DNA of 64,000 nucleotides from JAGPCK01 sp964535575. GTDB taxonomy: Bacteria; Bacteroidota; Bacteroidia; UKL13-3. The stretch spans positions 1 to 64,000 of the forward strand of contig CAZHTC010000013.1 in assembly GCA_964535575.1 (NCBI GenBank), read 5' to 3'. The notes below the pieces were generated by a model, which saw only the letters and a list, made by a program, of their open reading frames with translations, was not told the DNA's origin and made no database searches. Below are positions 24,207 to 32,862 of this stretch, piece by piece (position 1 is the stretch's first letter; the number at the start of each line of letters is the position of its first letter). The translations under genes and the position numbers were made by a program.

Positions 24207-25647
24207 ATTACTGAGAGAGGCATTGCAGTCGCTCAGGCCATCCGTTGAGGACGATGACTGGAACCGACTTGCCGCTACTCTTGACGGAAAACCGGATAAA
24301 AAACGGGGCTTAGGATGGATGTTTACCACAACCCTTATTGCGGCTGCCGGTATGCTTCTTTGGCTTATGCCGTCACTGAATACGGACACAGGAAAAACAG
24401 GCTTGCTTCAAAAGGAAGCCCGCAAGGTGACATCTTCATCAAAAATAAAAAATACGGTTGGGGGAAAACAGACACAAGAAACAATTGGATCTGTTGATTA
24501 CAGGCAACGGAAGGAGGCACAACCAGTGTCTCCATCTCCGGTGTCTGAAAAAAACCAATCTAAACAGCCGGCCGCAGAACAAAACTCCGGAGACCCTGCA
24601 CATACTTCAAATTTTACCAATAGCAAAAGACAAAGTAAGTTCGTTTATACACAACCGGTAATTACCGTAAAAACTACAAAAGGAAATGACAAAAAAGATA
24701 TAGCTACGGCTGCAGAAAATAATTCTGTTCCGGAAACAAAAACCCCTGAAAACACCTCAGCAAAAAATTTGATGAAGACAGAGCAGGATAGCGTTACCAA
24801 AAACAAAGAAACTCTCCAAACCACAAACACCGAAAAGACGGAAGATTCTTTGAAGAATGAAAAACAGGTTTCAGCAATAAACCCTGCAGATAGCAGCATT
24901 GCCCCTGCTGTTGTTACCAAAAAAGTAGCAGGCGAAACTGTTTATAGTAAAGGATGGCTTGTGGGTATAAGTGTTACTCCGCAGTTTGCTTTCAGAAGTT
25001 TTGGCATGAACCCGTCAAAAGCTTCCATTGCTCACAAAAATTACCAAAGCATCAGAACCGGGCAGGATAAACCAATGCCTTCCTTTGCCGTTAATGTATA
25101 TGCCGAATGTAAAATAAGTGCCTCACTTGGATTCCAAACCGGGGTTTCCTATACTCAAGGCGGATATTTTGCTGATTACAATTATAAAATAACCGAAATT
25201 CCGGTGCGCGACTCAGCAACACACACTATTCTGGGATACGTTCAGGTGAGCGACTCGGCCGGAACACATCTAAGCAGCCGCCAATCTTTTTCCTATGTAG
25301 AAATTCCATTTTTAGTTGGTTACTCCTTTCAGGTAGCCCCGAAGTGGAGAGTGGGAATAAGAGCAGGAGGAAGTATTCAAAAACTTCAATTAGTAAACGC
25401 CACGGTGATAGATCCCGAAGCTCTCACGCTTTCAAAATTACCGGCCAAAGACCAAAGCGTTCGCAGCATTAATTACAGCTATCAATTAGCTTTAGGATTT
25501 TATTATGCGGTGAAACCTAAGTTTTATATTATGGCAGAACCTGTGTTTAAGAAAAGCATTAACCCGTTAATGAATGCTACTTCACTGAGCAGGGAAACAT
25601 TATTTTCTTACGGAATGAATTTGGGTATTATGTACAAACTGTTTTAA
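24184..25647 (+). CDS. Membrane-anchored protein with C-terminal beta-barrel-like domain
   Basis: The 487-residue protein has a short cytoplasmic segment (1-44), a single membrane helix (WMFTTTLIAAAGMLLWLMP, ~45-63), a long low-complexity Ser/Thr/Lys/Gln linker (~70-250) and a C-terminal domain (~255-487). That domain carries the alternating strands and aromatic pattern of an outer-membrane beta-barrel (GWLVGISVTPQFAFRSFG ... FSYGMNLGIMYKLF). The linker is long enough to cross the periplasm. Its start overlaps the ECF sigma gene, which suggests that the N-terminal part holds the sigma factor and the barrel senses or anchors at the outer membrane. That is inference. Confidence 0.75.
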   Translation: MKGQKLDELLREALQSLRPSVEDDDWNRLAATLDGKPDKKRGLGWMFTTTLIAAAGMLLWLMPSLNTDTGKTGLLQKEARKVTSSSKIKNTVGGKQTQETIGSVDYRQRKEAQPVSPSPVSEKNQSKQPAAEQNSGDPAHTSNFTNSKRQSKFVYTQPVITVKTTKGNDKKDIATAAENNSVPETKTPENTSAKNLMKTEQDSVTKNKETLQTTNTEKTEDSLKNEKQVSAINPADSSIAPAVVTKKVAGETVYSKGWLVGISVTPQFAFRSFGMNPSKASIAHKNYQSIRTGQDKPMPSFAVNVYAECKISASLGFQTGVSYTQGGYFADYNYKITEIPVRDSATHTILGYVQVSDSAGTHLSSRQSFSYVEIPFLVGYSFQVAPKWRVGIRAGGSIQKLQLVNATVIDPEALTLSKLPAKDQSVRSINYSYQLALGFYYAVKPKFYIMAEPVFKKSINPLMNATSLSRETLFSYGMNLGIMYKLF

Positions 25648-25658
25648 GGATTAGCATT

Positions 25659-28217
25659 ATGAAAAAGTATATATTTTTATTTTTTGTCGGCCTCGTTTTT
25701 TCCGGGTCTGTTGGGGCTCAATTAATACGCCCTCTGGATAAAGGACTGCAGCAATACAATCAGAACATTCAAGCTGTTTACAGTTACGGCAATGATGCCT
25801 ATGTGGCAACCAACATGGGTAGTATAAGTGTTGGAAGTAATTTTGAGTACACCATAAAAATTGCTAAATGGAATGGTATCAGCTGGAGTTATTTGCCAAC
25901 GTTAAGAGCCATTTCATCGCTTGATATTCCGGCTACCAATTATTTTATTAAAAACCTCTGTATTTACAAGGATGAGTTGTACATATCAGGCATGTTTGAT
26001 AGTATTTCCGGGGTAACCGGTTCGTGCGGAATTGTAAAGTGGAATGGTTCGGCTTACCAGAGTGTGGGTGGCGGGCTTGTATTTTCGGATGTGATGAAAC
26101 AAAGCCCTATTAATGCGTCAAAAGCTTTTTGGGGTATGGTGGTGTGGCAGGACAAACTGGTAATTGCAGCCGAAATTAAGCAGGCCGGAAGTAATCTGGT
26201 AAATAATATAGCTAAATGGAATGGCGGCAGTTGGAATTTTGTGGGAGGCACTTCTATTAATCAGGGTTTCGTGAACACAACACCCGGTTTCACCTTTTTC
26301 AATTACTTTAATGGAATGGTTGCCGATAATAATAACCTGATTATTCATGGATCGTTTTCGGCCGTTGGAGGCAATACCTCAATTAATGGGCTTGCTTATT
26401 GGAAAGATTCGCTGATATGGAGATCTGTTCCGCCATCAACCCCTTCAGACCAAAACTTCCTCAACAATATCACTCATGTTTTTGGAGGAGGACTCTATGG
26501 AATATATTTCTACTCATCCACCCTTAATAAATATGGCAAATTTGAGGACAGCAATGGCTCACAACAAGTGTATGAAACCTTTTCGCCTCCAGTAGCGCCT
26601 AAAATGTATGGATATGGGACCTCGAAACAACCGATTGTATTTTGGTATAAGGGAAATGAATGGTTTCTGGGTGCGGATAATTATTTTTATAAAAACTCTG
26701 TCAAAAAATCATTTTGCAAAGTGTCATCCTTTGTGCCCTCCAATTGTTCCTACGCTGCCGGGCTTTATCACATGCCTGTTAACAACATTCTGTTATGCGG
26801 TATGCCCACCTACGGAAAAGATACTATTAACTACGCAGGAACATTTTTAGCCGATGAGGGTGTAATGTCGGGAAGGGTTTACATTGACCAAAACAATAAT
26901 TGCCTATATGATATTGGAGAGCCTTTGGTAAAAAATGCCGTTATCAAACAAGGAAACGAATTTGTGTCTACCAACGAATCAGGTTTTTATTCTATCTCCC
27001 TTCCTCAGGGAAAATATACATTACAATTATTTAAAGCAACCAAAAACATGACACAGGTATGTCCGCCCAGTTTTGGAACCCATACCGATTCATCATACGT
27101 TGACAGTGTTGTTTCGGGATATGATTTTGCCTTGAAGCCAAACCAGTATGTAACCGACCTGCAACTGACACTCATTGGTGAAACAGGATGGCGCGCACGA
27201 AGAGGGTTTACTGAAAAGTACATGCTTAAAGTGCAAAACTCAGGCTCTGTTCCGCTAAGTAATTTTTCAGTTTTCCTGCATTTAAGTTCTAAAACCACCG
27301 CACAAAATTTTAGTCCGCAACCCACTCAAATTAATGGAACGGTTTACAAATTTGATATAGCACATCTGGCCACAGGTGAATTAAAAAACTATTCTTTCTC
27401 GTTACAAATTCCGGGACCCGATAGCATTAATATCGGAGACAGCATTTTGCTGCTTGCTTATTGCTCGACCAATATCAATTCCGTTGATTCAGACCTGACG
27501 GATAATTCGGACACTTTACATCAAACAATTACTTCGGCCTATGACCCCAACGACAAGCAATCGAATCCGCATATTTACGTACTGCCTAATGTAAAAAAGA
27601 TAGATTATCAAATACGCTTTCAAAACATAGGAAGTGATACCGCCTACGGAGTAACGGTGCTGGATACGGTTGATACCCGTTTACCCCTGAAAGAAATTAC
27701 TATTAATTCGGCAAGTCATCCTTATCGTTTTGCCGTCATAAACAATGTTCTTTTCTGGCGGTTTGACGGCATTATGCTTCCCCCGGTAAAAACGGACGAA
27801 CCACGCAGTCACGGATGGATCCGTTATTCTTCAAAATTGGCTCAGGGCCTCCCGATAGGTACCGAAATTCTGAACAAAGCCTATATTTATTTTGATTACG
27901 AAAAAGCGGTGATCACCAATGAAGCATTAATTCGTTTGATACAAGATACTCTGGCAATAGGAACACCGGAGAAGCCGAAAGTACTGAACGAAACGATCCG
28001 AATGTACCCCAACCCGGCCGCTAACTTTTTTGTATTGGAAAATACAGGCATCGAAACTGAAATGGTAGAAGTATATTCAGCTATCGGAGAAAAAATTGAA
28101 ATGCTTAATTTAAAGGGGGCAACACAATTGATCGTAAATACCACCAATTGGGAAAGCGGAGTATATTTTATCCGCGGTGCATCCGTTAAAGCGACAACGC
28201 TGGTAATTCAACACTAA
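25659..28217 (+). CDS. Large secreted protein with T9SS sorting domain
   Basis: The 852-residue protein has a signal peptide (to ~residue 20) and a beta-propeller-like region of repeated KWNG-type strands (~25-390: IAKWNGISW, IVKWNGSAY, IAKWNGGSW, LAYWKDSLIW). A carboxypeptidase-regulatory/prealbumin-like domain starts at ~400 (SGRVYIDQNNNCLYD). A DUF11-like conserved repeat domain (~490-600) and a DUF7619-type domain (~610-735, YDPNDKQ ... AYIYFDY) follow, then a type A T9SS tail (MYPNPAANFFVLEN ... SGVYFIRG). Cargo of this kind is exported to the cell surface. It follows the barrel protein gene by 11 bases and may be the regulated product of the ECF operon. Confidence 0.85.
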   Translation: MKKYIFLFFVGLVFSGSVGAQLIRPLDKGLQQYNQNIQAVYSYGNDAYVATNMGSISVGSNFEYTIKIAKWNGISWSYLPTLRAISSLDIPATNYFIKNLCIYKDELYISGMFDSISGVTGSCGIVKWNGSAYQSVGGGLVFSDVMKQSPINASKAFWGMVVWQDKLVIAAEIKQAGSNLVNNIAKWNGGSWNFVGGTSINQGFVNTTPGFTFFNYFNGMVADNNNLIIHGSFSAVGGNTSINGLAYWKDSLIWRSVPPSTPSDQNFLNNITHVFGGGLYGIYFYSSTLNKYGKFEDSNGSQQVYETFSPPVAPKMYGYGTSKQPIVFWYKGNEWFLGADNYFYKNSVKKSFCKVSSFVPSNCSYAAGLYHMPVNNILLCGMPTYGKDTINYAGTFLADEGVMSGRVYIDQNNNCLYDIGEPLVKNAVIKQGNEFVSTNESGFYSISLPQGKYTLQLFKATKNMTQVCPPSFGTHTDSSYVDSVVSGYDFALKPNQYVTDLQLTLIGETGWRARRGFTEKYMLKVQNSGSVPLSNFSVFLHLSSKTTAQNFSPQPTQINGTVYKFDIAHLATGELKNYSFSLQIPGPDSINIGDSILLLAYCSTNINSVDSDLTDNSDTLHQTITSAYDPNDKQSNPHIYVLPNVKKIDYQIRFQNIGSDTAYGVTVLDTVDTRLPLKEITINSASHPYRFAVINNVLFWRFDGIMLPPVKTDEPRSHGWIRYSSKLAQGLPIGTEILNKAYIYFDYEKAVITNEALIRLIQDTLAIGTPEKPKVLNETIRMYPNPAANFFVLENTGIETEMVEVYSAIGEKIEMLNLKGATQLIVNTTNWESGVYFIRGASVKATTLVIQH

Positions 28218-29113
28218 CCGCGGGGATGAAACTGTATTAACGTTTCGCGCAAATACTCCCGATCAAGGTGGGTATAAATTTCGGTTGTGGTGATGCTTTC
28301 ATGACCCAGCATTTGCTGCACAGCGCGTAAATCTGCCCCACCTTCAACCAATGCGGTGGCAAACGAATGCCTAAAAGTGTGCGGACTGATACTTTTTTTC
28401 AACCCGATATCTTTTGCCAGTTGCTTAATGATTAAAAAAATCATTACCCGGCTCATTTTGCTACCCCTGCGGTTTAAAAATAAAATATCGGTATTGCCGG
28501 GTTTAATTTCGAGATGAACCCGAACGGTATCCATATACAAACGAATGGCTTTAATGGCCGCGACCCCAATGGGAACAAGTCGTTCCTTGTTTCCCTTTCC
28601 TGTTACCTTCACAAATTCTTCATTGAAAAAAATATGACTTATTTGCAGGCCCACTACCTCCGACACACGTAATCCGCAACTAAACATTGTTTCAAGAATC
28701 GCCTTGTTGCGCATACCTTCGGGTTTGCTCAGGTCAATGGATGTTATCAGTTTATCTATTTCCTGAACGCTCAATACATCCGGCAGTTGCCTTTTCAGTT
28801 TGGGCGCCTCTAATAAATCGGTAGGGGCGGCACTCACCACATCTTCCATCAACAGGTATTTATAAAACGATTTTAATCCGCTGATGATGCGTGCCTGACT
28901 GCTTGCAGTCATCCCAAGTTCACTAATCCAGCGTACAAATTCTTTAAGGTCGTTATACGAAATGGTTTCGGGGGTACGCGACAAATTTTTATACTCAAGA
29001 AACTGAATAAGTTTTTCAATATCGTGAATATACGCCTGCACGCTATTGGGCGAAAGCGACTTTTCAAGCCTTAGCCACGATTGAAATCCCTTAAGGTAAA
29101 CTTGCCAGTTCAT
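28214..29113 (-). CDS. xerD: Tyrosine recombinase XerD
   Basis: From ATG 29113 (MNWQVYLKGFQSWLRLEKSLSPNSVQAY) the protein has 299 residues, the usual XerC/D size. An N-terminal SAM-like core-binding domain is followed by the catalytic domain with Arg in CGLRVSEVVGL, HTFRHSF (His-x-x-Arg), the second His in LGHESITTTEIY and the nucleophilic Tyr immediately after. Together with XerC it resolves chromosome dimers at dif. There is no integrated element beside it, so it is a chromosomal housekeeping copy. Its end overlaps the T9SS cargo gene by four bases in convergent orientation. Confidence 0.92.
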   Translation of the reverse strand: MNWQVYLKGFQSWLRLEKSLSPNSVQAYIHDIEKLIQFLEYKNLSRTPETISYNDLKEFVRWISELGMTASSQARIISGLKSFYKYLLMEDVVSAAPTDLLEAPKLKRQLPDVLSVQEIDKLITSIDLSKPEGMRNKAILETMFSCGLRVSEVVGLQISHIFFNEEFVKVTGKGNKERLVPIGVAAIKAIRLYMDTVRVHLEIKPGNTDILFLNRRGSKMSRVMIFLIIKQLAKDIGLKKSISPHTFRHSFATALVEGGADLRAVQQMLGHESITTTEIYTHLDREYLRETLIQFHPRG

Positions 29114-29162
29114 CTGTATGTGCGAATATCGGGAAAGCCGGTGACCATAGGTTAACTTAAAA

Positions 29163-29194
29163 CAAAAAAAGCCGGAATTCACATTCCGGCTTTT
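29163..29194 (-). terminator. Terminator of the GH25 lysozyme gene
   Basis: GCCGGAAT (29171-29178) pairs with ATTCCGGC (29183-29190). On the minus strand the stem runs into a long T-tract. It lies 21 bases past the lysozyme stop. Confidence 0.85.
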
Positions 29195-29214
29195 CCATTT
29201 TGGTATATCGAACC

Positions 29215-30018
29215 TTATTTGATATTCTCTTCAATAAGCAAGTCTTTAAACGGACCGTTAAGGGTGTCGCCATCAAACGTGGTAACAGAGTTTTCAACTT
29301 TTGCGCGGTCGGTACGTTGCCAAATAAACCACCCTTTTTGTGTCCAGGTGTTGGGGATACGTGGTTCCTTCACCCCATACTCAGCCAGCCACAAAGGGTA
29401 ATTGGCAAAATCGGGGTGATTGAGGTATTGGTTGCTAAAAGGCGTGTTGGTATAAATAATTGGTTTAATATTAAGTGCTGCTTCAACTTCTTTCAACCAC
29501 GTAAAAACATCCTGCTGAAATTGCTTCGGGTTAACTGCTTTCTGCACCCCGCCTTGCTCCAGGTCGAGCATTGGAGGAAGAGTACTGTTGTCAAGTTCCT
29601 TGCAGGTTTTTATAAATAATTGTGCTTGTTTCAGCGGATCGTCTCCGGCAATGTAAAAGTGGTAAGCCCCGTGGTGAAGCCCCACTTTGCCCGAACCGTT
29701 TTCGTTTACAGCAAATTTGGGGTCAACAAAGCCCATACCCTGAGTGGCTTTAGAGTAGGCAAACTTGAATCCAGTAGTTTTTACTTCTTCCCAGTTTACG
29801 TTTCCCTGAAAATGCGATACATCAATACCTGAAGCGGTTTGCTCAAGCAATGGATCCTGAGCGGTAGCCTCATTTGGTGCGGATTTGGTTGAGGTGTCGG
29901 GTACAATGCCGGTTGAGTCGGCAGAGGTTTCATTGCTTTTTGCTTCGTTGCCGGTGCAGGATGCAAGGCCAGCAGAGAGCACTACTGCTCCAAGCCAAAA
30001 AATGTGTTTCTTTTTCAT
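29215..30018 (-). CDS. GH25-family lysozyme lipoprotein
   Basis: The 267-residue protein starts with a lipoprotein signal (lipobox ending at Cys21 in GLASC), followed by a Ser/Thr/Asn-rich linker. The catalytic barrel (~65-262) belongs to glycoside hydrolase family 25: GIDVSHFQGNVNWEEVK, FAYSKATQG, HHGAYHFY, MLDLEQGG (the DxE catalytic pair) and YPLWLAEYG. It should cleave the glycan strands of peptidoglycan from the periplasmic face of a membrane. The membrane protein gene upstream ends two bases before its start, so both are probably co-expressed. Length and catalytic residues are normal. Confidence 0.9.
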   Translation of the reverse strand: MKKKHIFWLGAVVLSAGLASCTGNEAKSNETSADSTGIVPDTSTKSAPNEATAQDPLLEQTASGIDVSHFQGNVNWEEVKTTGFKFAYSKATQGMGFVDPKFAVNENGSGKVGLHHGAYHFYIAGDDPLKQAQLFIKTCKELDNSTLPPMLDLEQGGVQKAVNPKQFQQDVFTWLKEVEAALNIKPIIYTNTPFSNQYLNHPDFANYPLWLAEYGVKEPRIPNTWTQKGWFIWQRTDRAKVENSVTTFDGDTLNGPFKDLLIEENIK

Positions 30019-30020
30019 AT

Positions 30021-30953
30021 TTATGAGTGTTGTTTTTCGGTTGTTTCATTTGTAGAAGCGAGTGTTGCTTCGGAGGTTGGTTTAGATGCAGGTGCAATGG
30101 CGATATCTTTATAAAAAAGTCGCTTTACAAAAAGGGTTAATAAATAAACATAAGCAAAGGGCAGTACAAGAAATATAATAATAATTACTGCCAAAAGGTT
30201 TAATACAATGGAAGTGAGTTTTGCTCCGGATGCTTTCAGCACGTCAAACGAAATACCGGCTGCTTTTTCTACTTCTAATGCTGCAGCCGCACCTGCATCT
30301 GATACCGCGTCCTCCACTTTACGAAGTAAACTGATATGGTCTTTGCCTTTTGCTTCAGCTTGTTCCAATTGTTGTTGGTTACGGTCATCTTCTGCCTGCT
30401 TTCGCGCCTGTTCTTTCTGTTGAAAATCGGTGCGGGTTTGCAACAGGTGTTCGTGCAATGTACCACCCAGGTCAAAGTGCATTTTTGCCGAAAGCACCGA
30501 GGTTCCGTATACAAACAAACTTAGTCCGGGATTAATGAGCAGCAGCACCAAAACCATTTTTACGCAAAAGCTCCTGAAACGGGTAACAAAACTCCCAGCA
30601 AGAAAAACCAAAGGAAGAAACTTAAACCATACCGAAGCAGAAAAAAGTTTAAGGATGATGGTTTGGATTACCACCAGCAAACCAGCGAAACTTACATAAT
30701 CAAACGCTTTGTTTAAGTCGGTTGTAAGGTTGCCCGCAGCTCCACCCAGTAACGGAATATGAGATGAACCCAGAGAGGCTGCCGCAGCTTTTAGCTCGGT
30801 AATAATACCCAGACTGCTCAATATGGTTTGAGTAGAAGTGGAAAGAAAAGCAAGAGCAAGGTTATAGATTTGTCCATTCCACGAAACAAATACAAGTAGC
30901 AACGTGAGGATGGTGATAGGAACATGACGGGTAATAAATGTTAAAAGTTTCAT
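30021..30953 (-). CDS. Multi-spanning membrane protein of unknown function
   Basis: The 310-residue protein has an N-terminal helix (~13-33), two more helices at ~90-150, a charged coiled-coil stretch (HEHLLQTRTDFQQKEQARKQAEDDRNQQQLEQAEAKGKD, ~165-205), a C-terminal helix pair (~250-285) and a Ser/Thr-rich tail. I do not recognise a family. The gene ends two bases before the GH25 lysozyme gene, so it may assist that enzyme or act in cell-wall turnover, but this is only context. Confidence 0.65.
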   Translation of the reverse strand: MKLLTFITRHVPITILTLLLVFVSWNGQIYNLALAFLSTSTQTILSSLGIITELKAAAASLGSSHIPLLGGAAGNLTTDLNKAFDYVSFAGLLVVIQTIILKLFSASVWFKFLPLVFLAGSFVTRFRSFCVKMVLVLLLINPGLSLFVYGTSVLSAKMHFDLGGTLHEHLLQTRTDFQQKEQARKQAEDDRNQQQLEQAEAKGKDHISLLRKVEDAVSDAGAAAALEVEKAAGISFDVLKASGAKLTSIVLNLLAVIIIIFLVLPFAYVYLLTLFVKRLFYKDIAIAPASKPTSEATLASTNETTEKQHS

Positions 30954-31043
30954 AAGGTAGGCGATATGGTGTGTAAAAATGGTTATTTTTAGTTAAAATA
31001 AAAAATGTGGGGGTAAAATGTAGTGCAGCTGTTCCGTCTTGTG

Positions 31044-31051
31044 TACTTTTG
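31044..31051 (+). promoter_or_regulatory. -7 promoter element of aroQ, next to the ATG
   Basis: TACTTTTG exactly matches TAnnTTTG and ends six bases before the aroQ ATG, so the predicted transcript has almost no leader. Confidence 0.5.
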
Positions 31052-31057
31052 CACGGC

Positions 31058-31477
31058 ATGCAACTACTGATTCTTAATGGCCCCAACCTGAACCTGCTTG
31101 GCAAAAGAGAGCCCGGCATTTATGGTAACGAAAGTTTCGAATCTTTTTTTGAAACGCTTAAACAACACTATCCAAAGGTTGACTTTACCTACTACCAGAG
31201 CAACGTGGAAGGGGAACTCATAAACAAGCTGCACGAGGTGGGTTTTGACTATGATGGCATCATTTTAAATGCAGGCGGATACACGCATACTTCGGTGTCT
31301 CTGGCCGATGCAGTGGCTGCCATTAAAACCCCCGTAATTGAAGTGCATATCAGTAATATTTTTGCGAGGGAAGAGTTTCGGCATGTTTCACTTTTGTCAA
31401 AACATTGTAAAGGCATCATCAGCGGACTTGGGCTAATGGGCTACGAAATGGCTGTAAGGTATTTTAACGGCCGGTAA
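31058..31477 (+). CDS. aroQ: Type II 3-dehydroquinate dehydratase AroQ
   Basis: The ~139-residue protein from ATG 31058 starts MQLLILNGPNLNLLGKREPGIYG, the standard opening of the dodecameric type II enzyme with its lid and catalytic Tyr. Further landmarks are DGIILNAGGYTHTSVSL, EVHISNIFAREEFRH (catalytic His) and GIISGLGLMGYEMAV. It dehydrates 3-dehydroquinate in the shikimate pathway. The extension to 31007 crosses the promoter box and is not used. It converges on the GT2 glycosyltransferase gene, with a 14-base overlap of the 3' ends. Confidence 0.94.
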   Translation: MQLLILNGPNLNLLGKREPGIYGNESFESFFETLKQHYPKVDFTYYQSNVEGELINKLHEVGFDYDGIILNAGGYTHTSVSLADAVAAIKTPVIEVHISNIFAREEFRHVSLLSKHCKGIISGLGLMGYEMAVRYFNGR

Positions 31478-32492
31478 CTTCGTTGTAGGTTCGCTTACCA
31501 CGCACAAAGTACTTCCATACTACCGAATAAGAAACCATTCCGGATACATTGCTATGATTTGCCATGGCCTGGGTTTTTTTACGAGCCTTGTGCCATTTAC
31601 CCAATTTAAAAAAGAAATCGGAATGGGCCCGGTGAATAGCCGCACTGTGACCAAATTTTCCTTCCGTTAAAAAACGGATGGACGCGATAAGGTCAAGGGT
31701 GGAGCGCACAAAAATAATCCACCATAATTTTCGGCTCTCTACATTTTTGTAGAGCATCACCAGCGAATTACGAAAGTTGAGGTATGTTTTCTGCGGGTTA
31801 AGTTTGCTCAGGGTTCCTCCGCCCACATGATACACTTTTGATTGAGGAATCACTTTAAGTGTATACCCGCGCAGGTGTAGTCGCCAGCACAGGTCTATTT
31901 CCTCCATATGGGCAAAAAAAGTTTCGTCAAAACCACCCACCTCATGAAACAACCCGGCTCGTATAAATAAACAGGCACCGGTAGCCCAAAAAACGGATAC
32001 AGGATTATCGTATTGCCCGTAGTCGTGCTCAAGTGTATTAAACAAGCGGCCACGACAAAAAGGAAAACCAAATTTATCTATAAACCCTCCGCAGGCACCG
32101 GCATATTCAAACAGAGCTTTGTCGTGGTAGTCGAGCATTTTAGGCTGGCAGGCCCCAATGCTGCTATCGGTCTCCATTGCTTCTATCACAGGCTCTATCC
32201 AGCCACGGGGCACTTCAATATCGTTGTTCAGCAAAACATAATAATCGGCTTCTACTTTTTTCAAGCCTTGGTTATACCCTCCTGCATAACCATAGTTTTG
32301 CTTATTGATTATTATTTTTATTTCAGGAAAGTGACTTTGAACATAAGCCACCGAATCATCATCCGAGGCATTATCAACCAGCACCACCGCCATGTTTGGA
32401 TAAGAAGAAGCAACCACTGCCGGAAGAAATTTTTCGAGCAGGTTTTTTCTGTTCCAATGAACGATTACCACAGCAACCTTAGGATACTTCAC
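31464..32492 (-). CDS. Family 2 glycosyltransferase
   Basis: Using the GTG at 32492 (VKYPKVAVVIVHWN) the protein has ~342 residues; an ATG at 32528 would lie further inside the upstream gene. The GT-A fold is shown by VVIVHWNRKNLLEKF, VVLVDNASDDDSV, NYGYAGGYNQGL, YYVLLNNDIEVP (DxD-like NND), ATGACLFIR and MEEIDLCWRL. It resembles rhamnosyl- or similar sugar transferases acting on surface polysaccharide. It overlaps the 127-residue protein gene by 14 bases and forms an operon with that and rlmD. Confidence 0.9.
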   Translation of the reverse strand: MKYPKVAVVIVHWNRKNLLEKFLPAVVASSYPNMAVVLVDNASDDDSVAYVQSHFPEIKIIINKQNYGYAGGYNQGLKKVEADYYVLLNNDIEVPRGWIEPVIEAMETDSSIGACQPKMLDYHDKALFEYAGACGGFIDKFGFPFCRGRLFNTLEHDYGQYDNPVSVFWATGACLFIRAGLFHEVGGFDETFFAHMEEIDLCWRLHLRGYTLKVIPQSKVYHVGGGTLSKLNPQKTYLNFRNSLVMLYKNVESRKLWWIIFVRSTLDLIASIRFLTEGKFGHSAAIHRAHSDFFFKLGKWHKARKKTQAMANHSNVSGMVSYSVVWKYFVRGKRTYNEVTGR

Positions 32493-32862
32493 CTTCTTGT
32501 TTTTTCTTACGGTAGGGAATAAACACAAAGCTGGCGCCTTCGGGTGTTACCCAAAAAATGCAGGCATATTTGCGCGGATCTTTAAATGCTTTTTCAAAAT
32601 TTTCTCTCTTGTACTCAAGAATTACTTTTTTCTCTATTAATTCCTCGAGTACCGTAGCGTTAAACGTCCAGGAGCGGTTGTACGATTCGCGGTCAAAAAT
32701 TACTTCCCCCAGTTTTACCTCGTGCCGGTGTGCCACAAAAACCGGAAATTTTGAAAACCCTTCAGCAATCACATCGGCCGCTACTTCTTTAAGCTGCTCG
32801 CTAAAATGTGTAACATCGGCCTTCAGGCTTTCTAATTTTTCTTCAAAAGGGTCCTTATTCAT
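32479..32862 (-). CDS. Conserved hypothetical protein
   Basis: A 127-residue cytoplasmic protein with an N-terminal amphipathic helix (residues ~5-35), a strand-rich centre (VFVAHRHEVKLGEVIFD, WTFNATVLEELIEKKVI) and a C-terminal segment (YACIFWVTPEGASFVFIPY). It carries no signal or membrane helix. I do not recognise the family, though its compact layout suggests a conserved Bacteroidota protein. The start overlaps the rlmD stop by four bases, and its end overlaps the glycosyltransferase gene, so expression is linked to both. Confidence 0.7.
   Translation of the reverse strand: MNKDPFEEKLESLKADVTHFSEQLKEVAADVIAEGFSKFPVFVAHRHEVKLGEVIFDRESYNRSWTFNATVLEELIEKKVILEYKRENFEKAFKDPRKYACIFWVTPEGASFVFIPYRKKKQEGEVS

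Noticed and set aside
28214..29113. xerD as the integrase of a mobile island
   Set aside because: It looks like the chromosomal XerD; no att repeats or island genes adjoin it.
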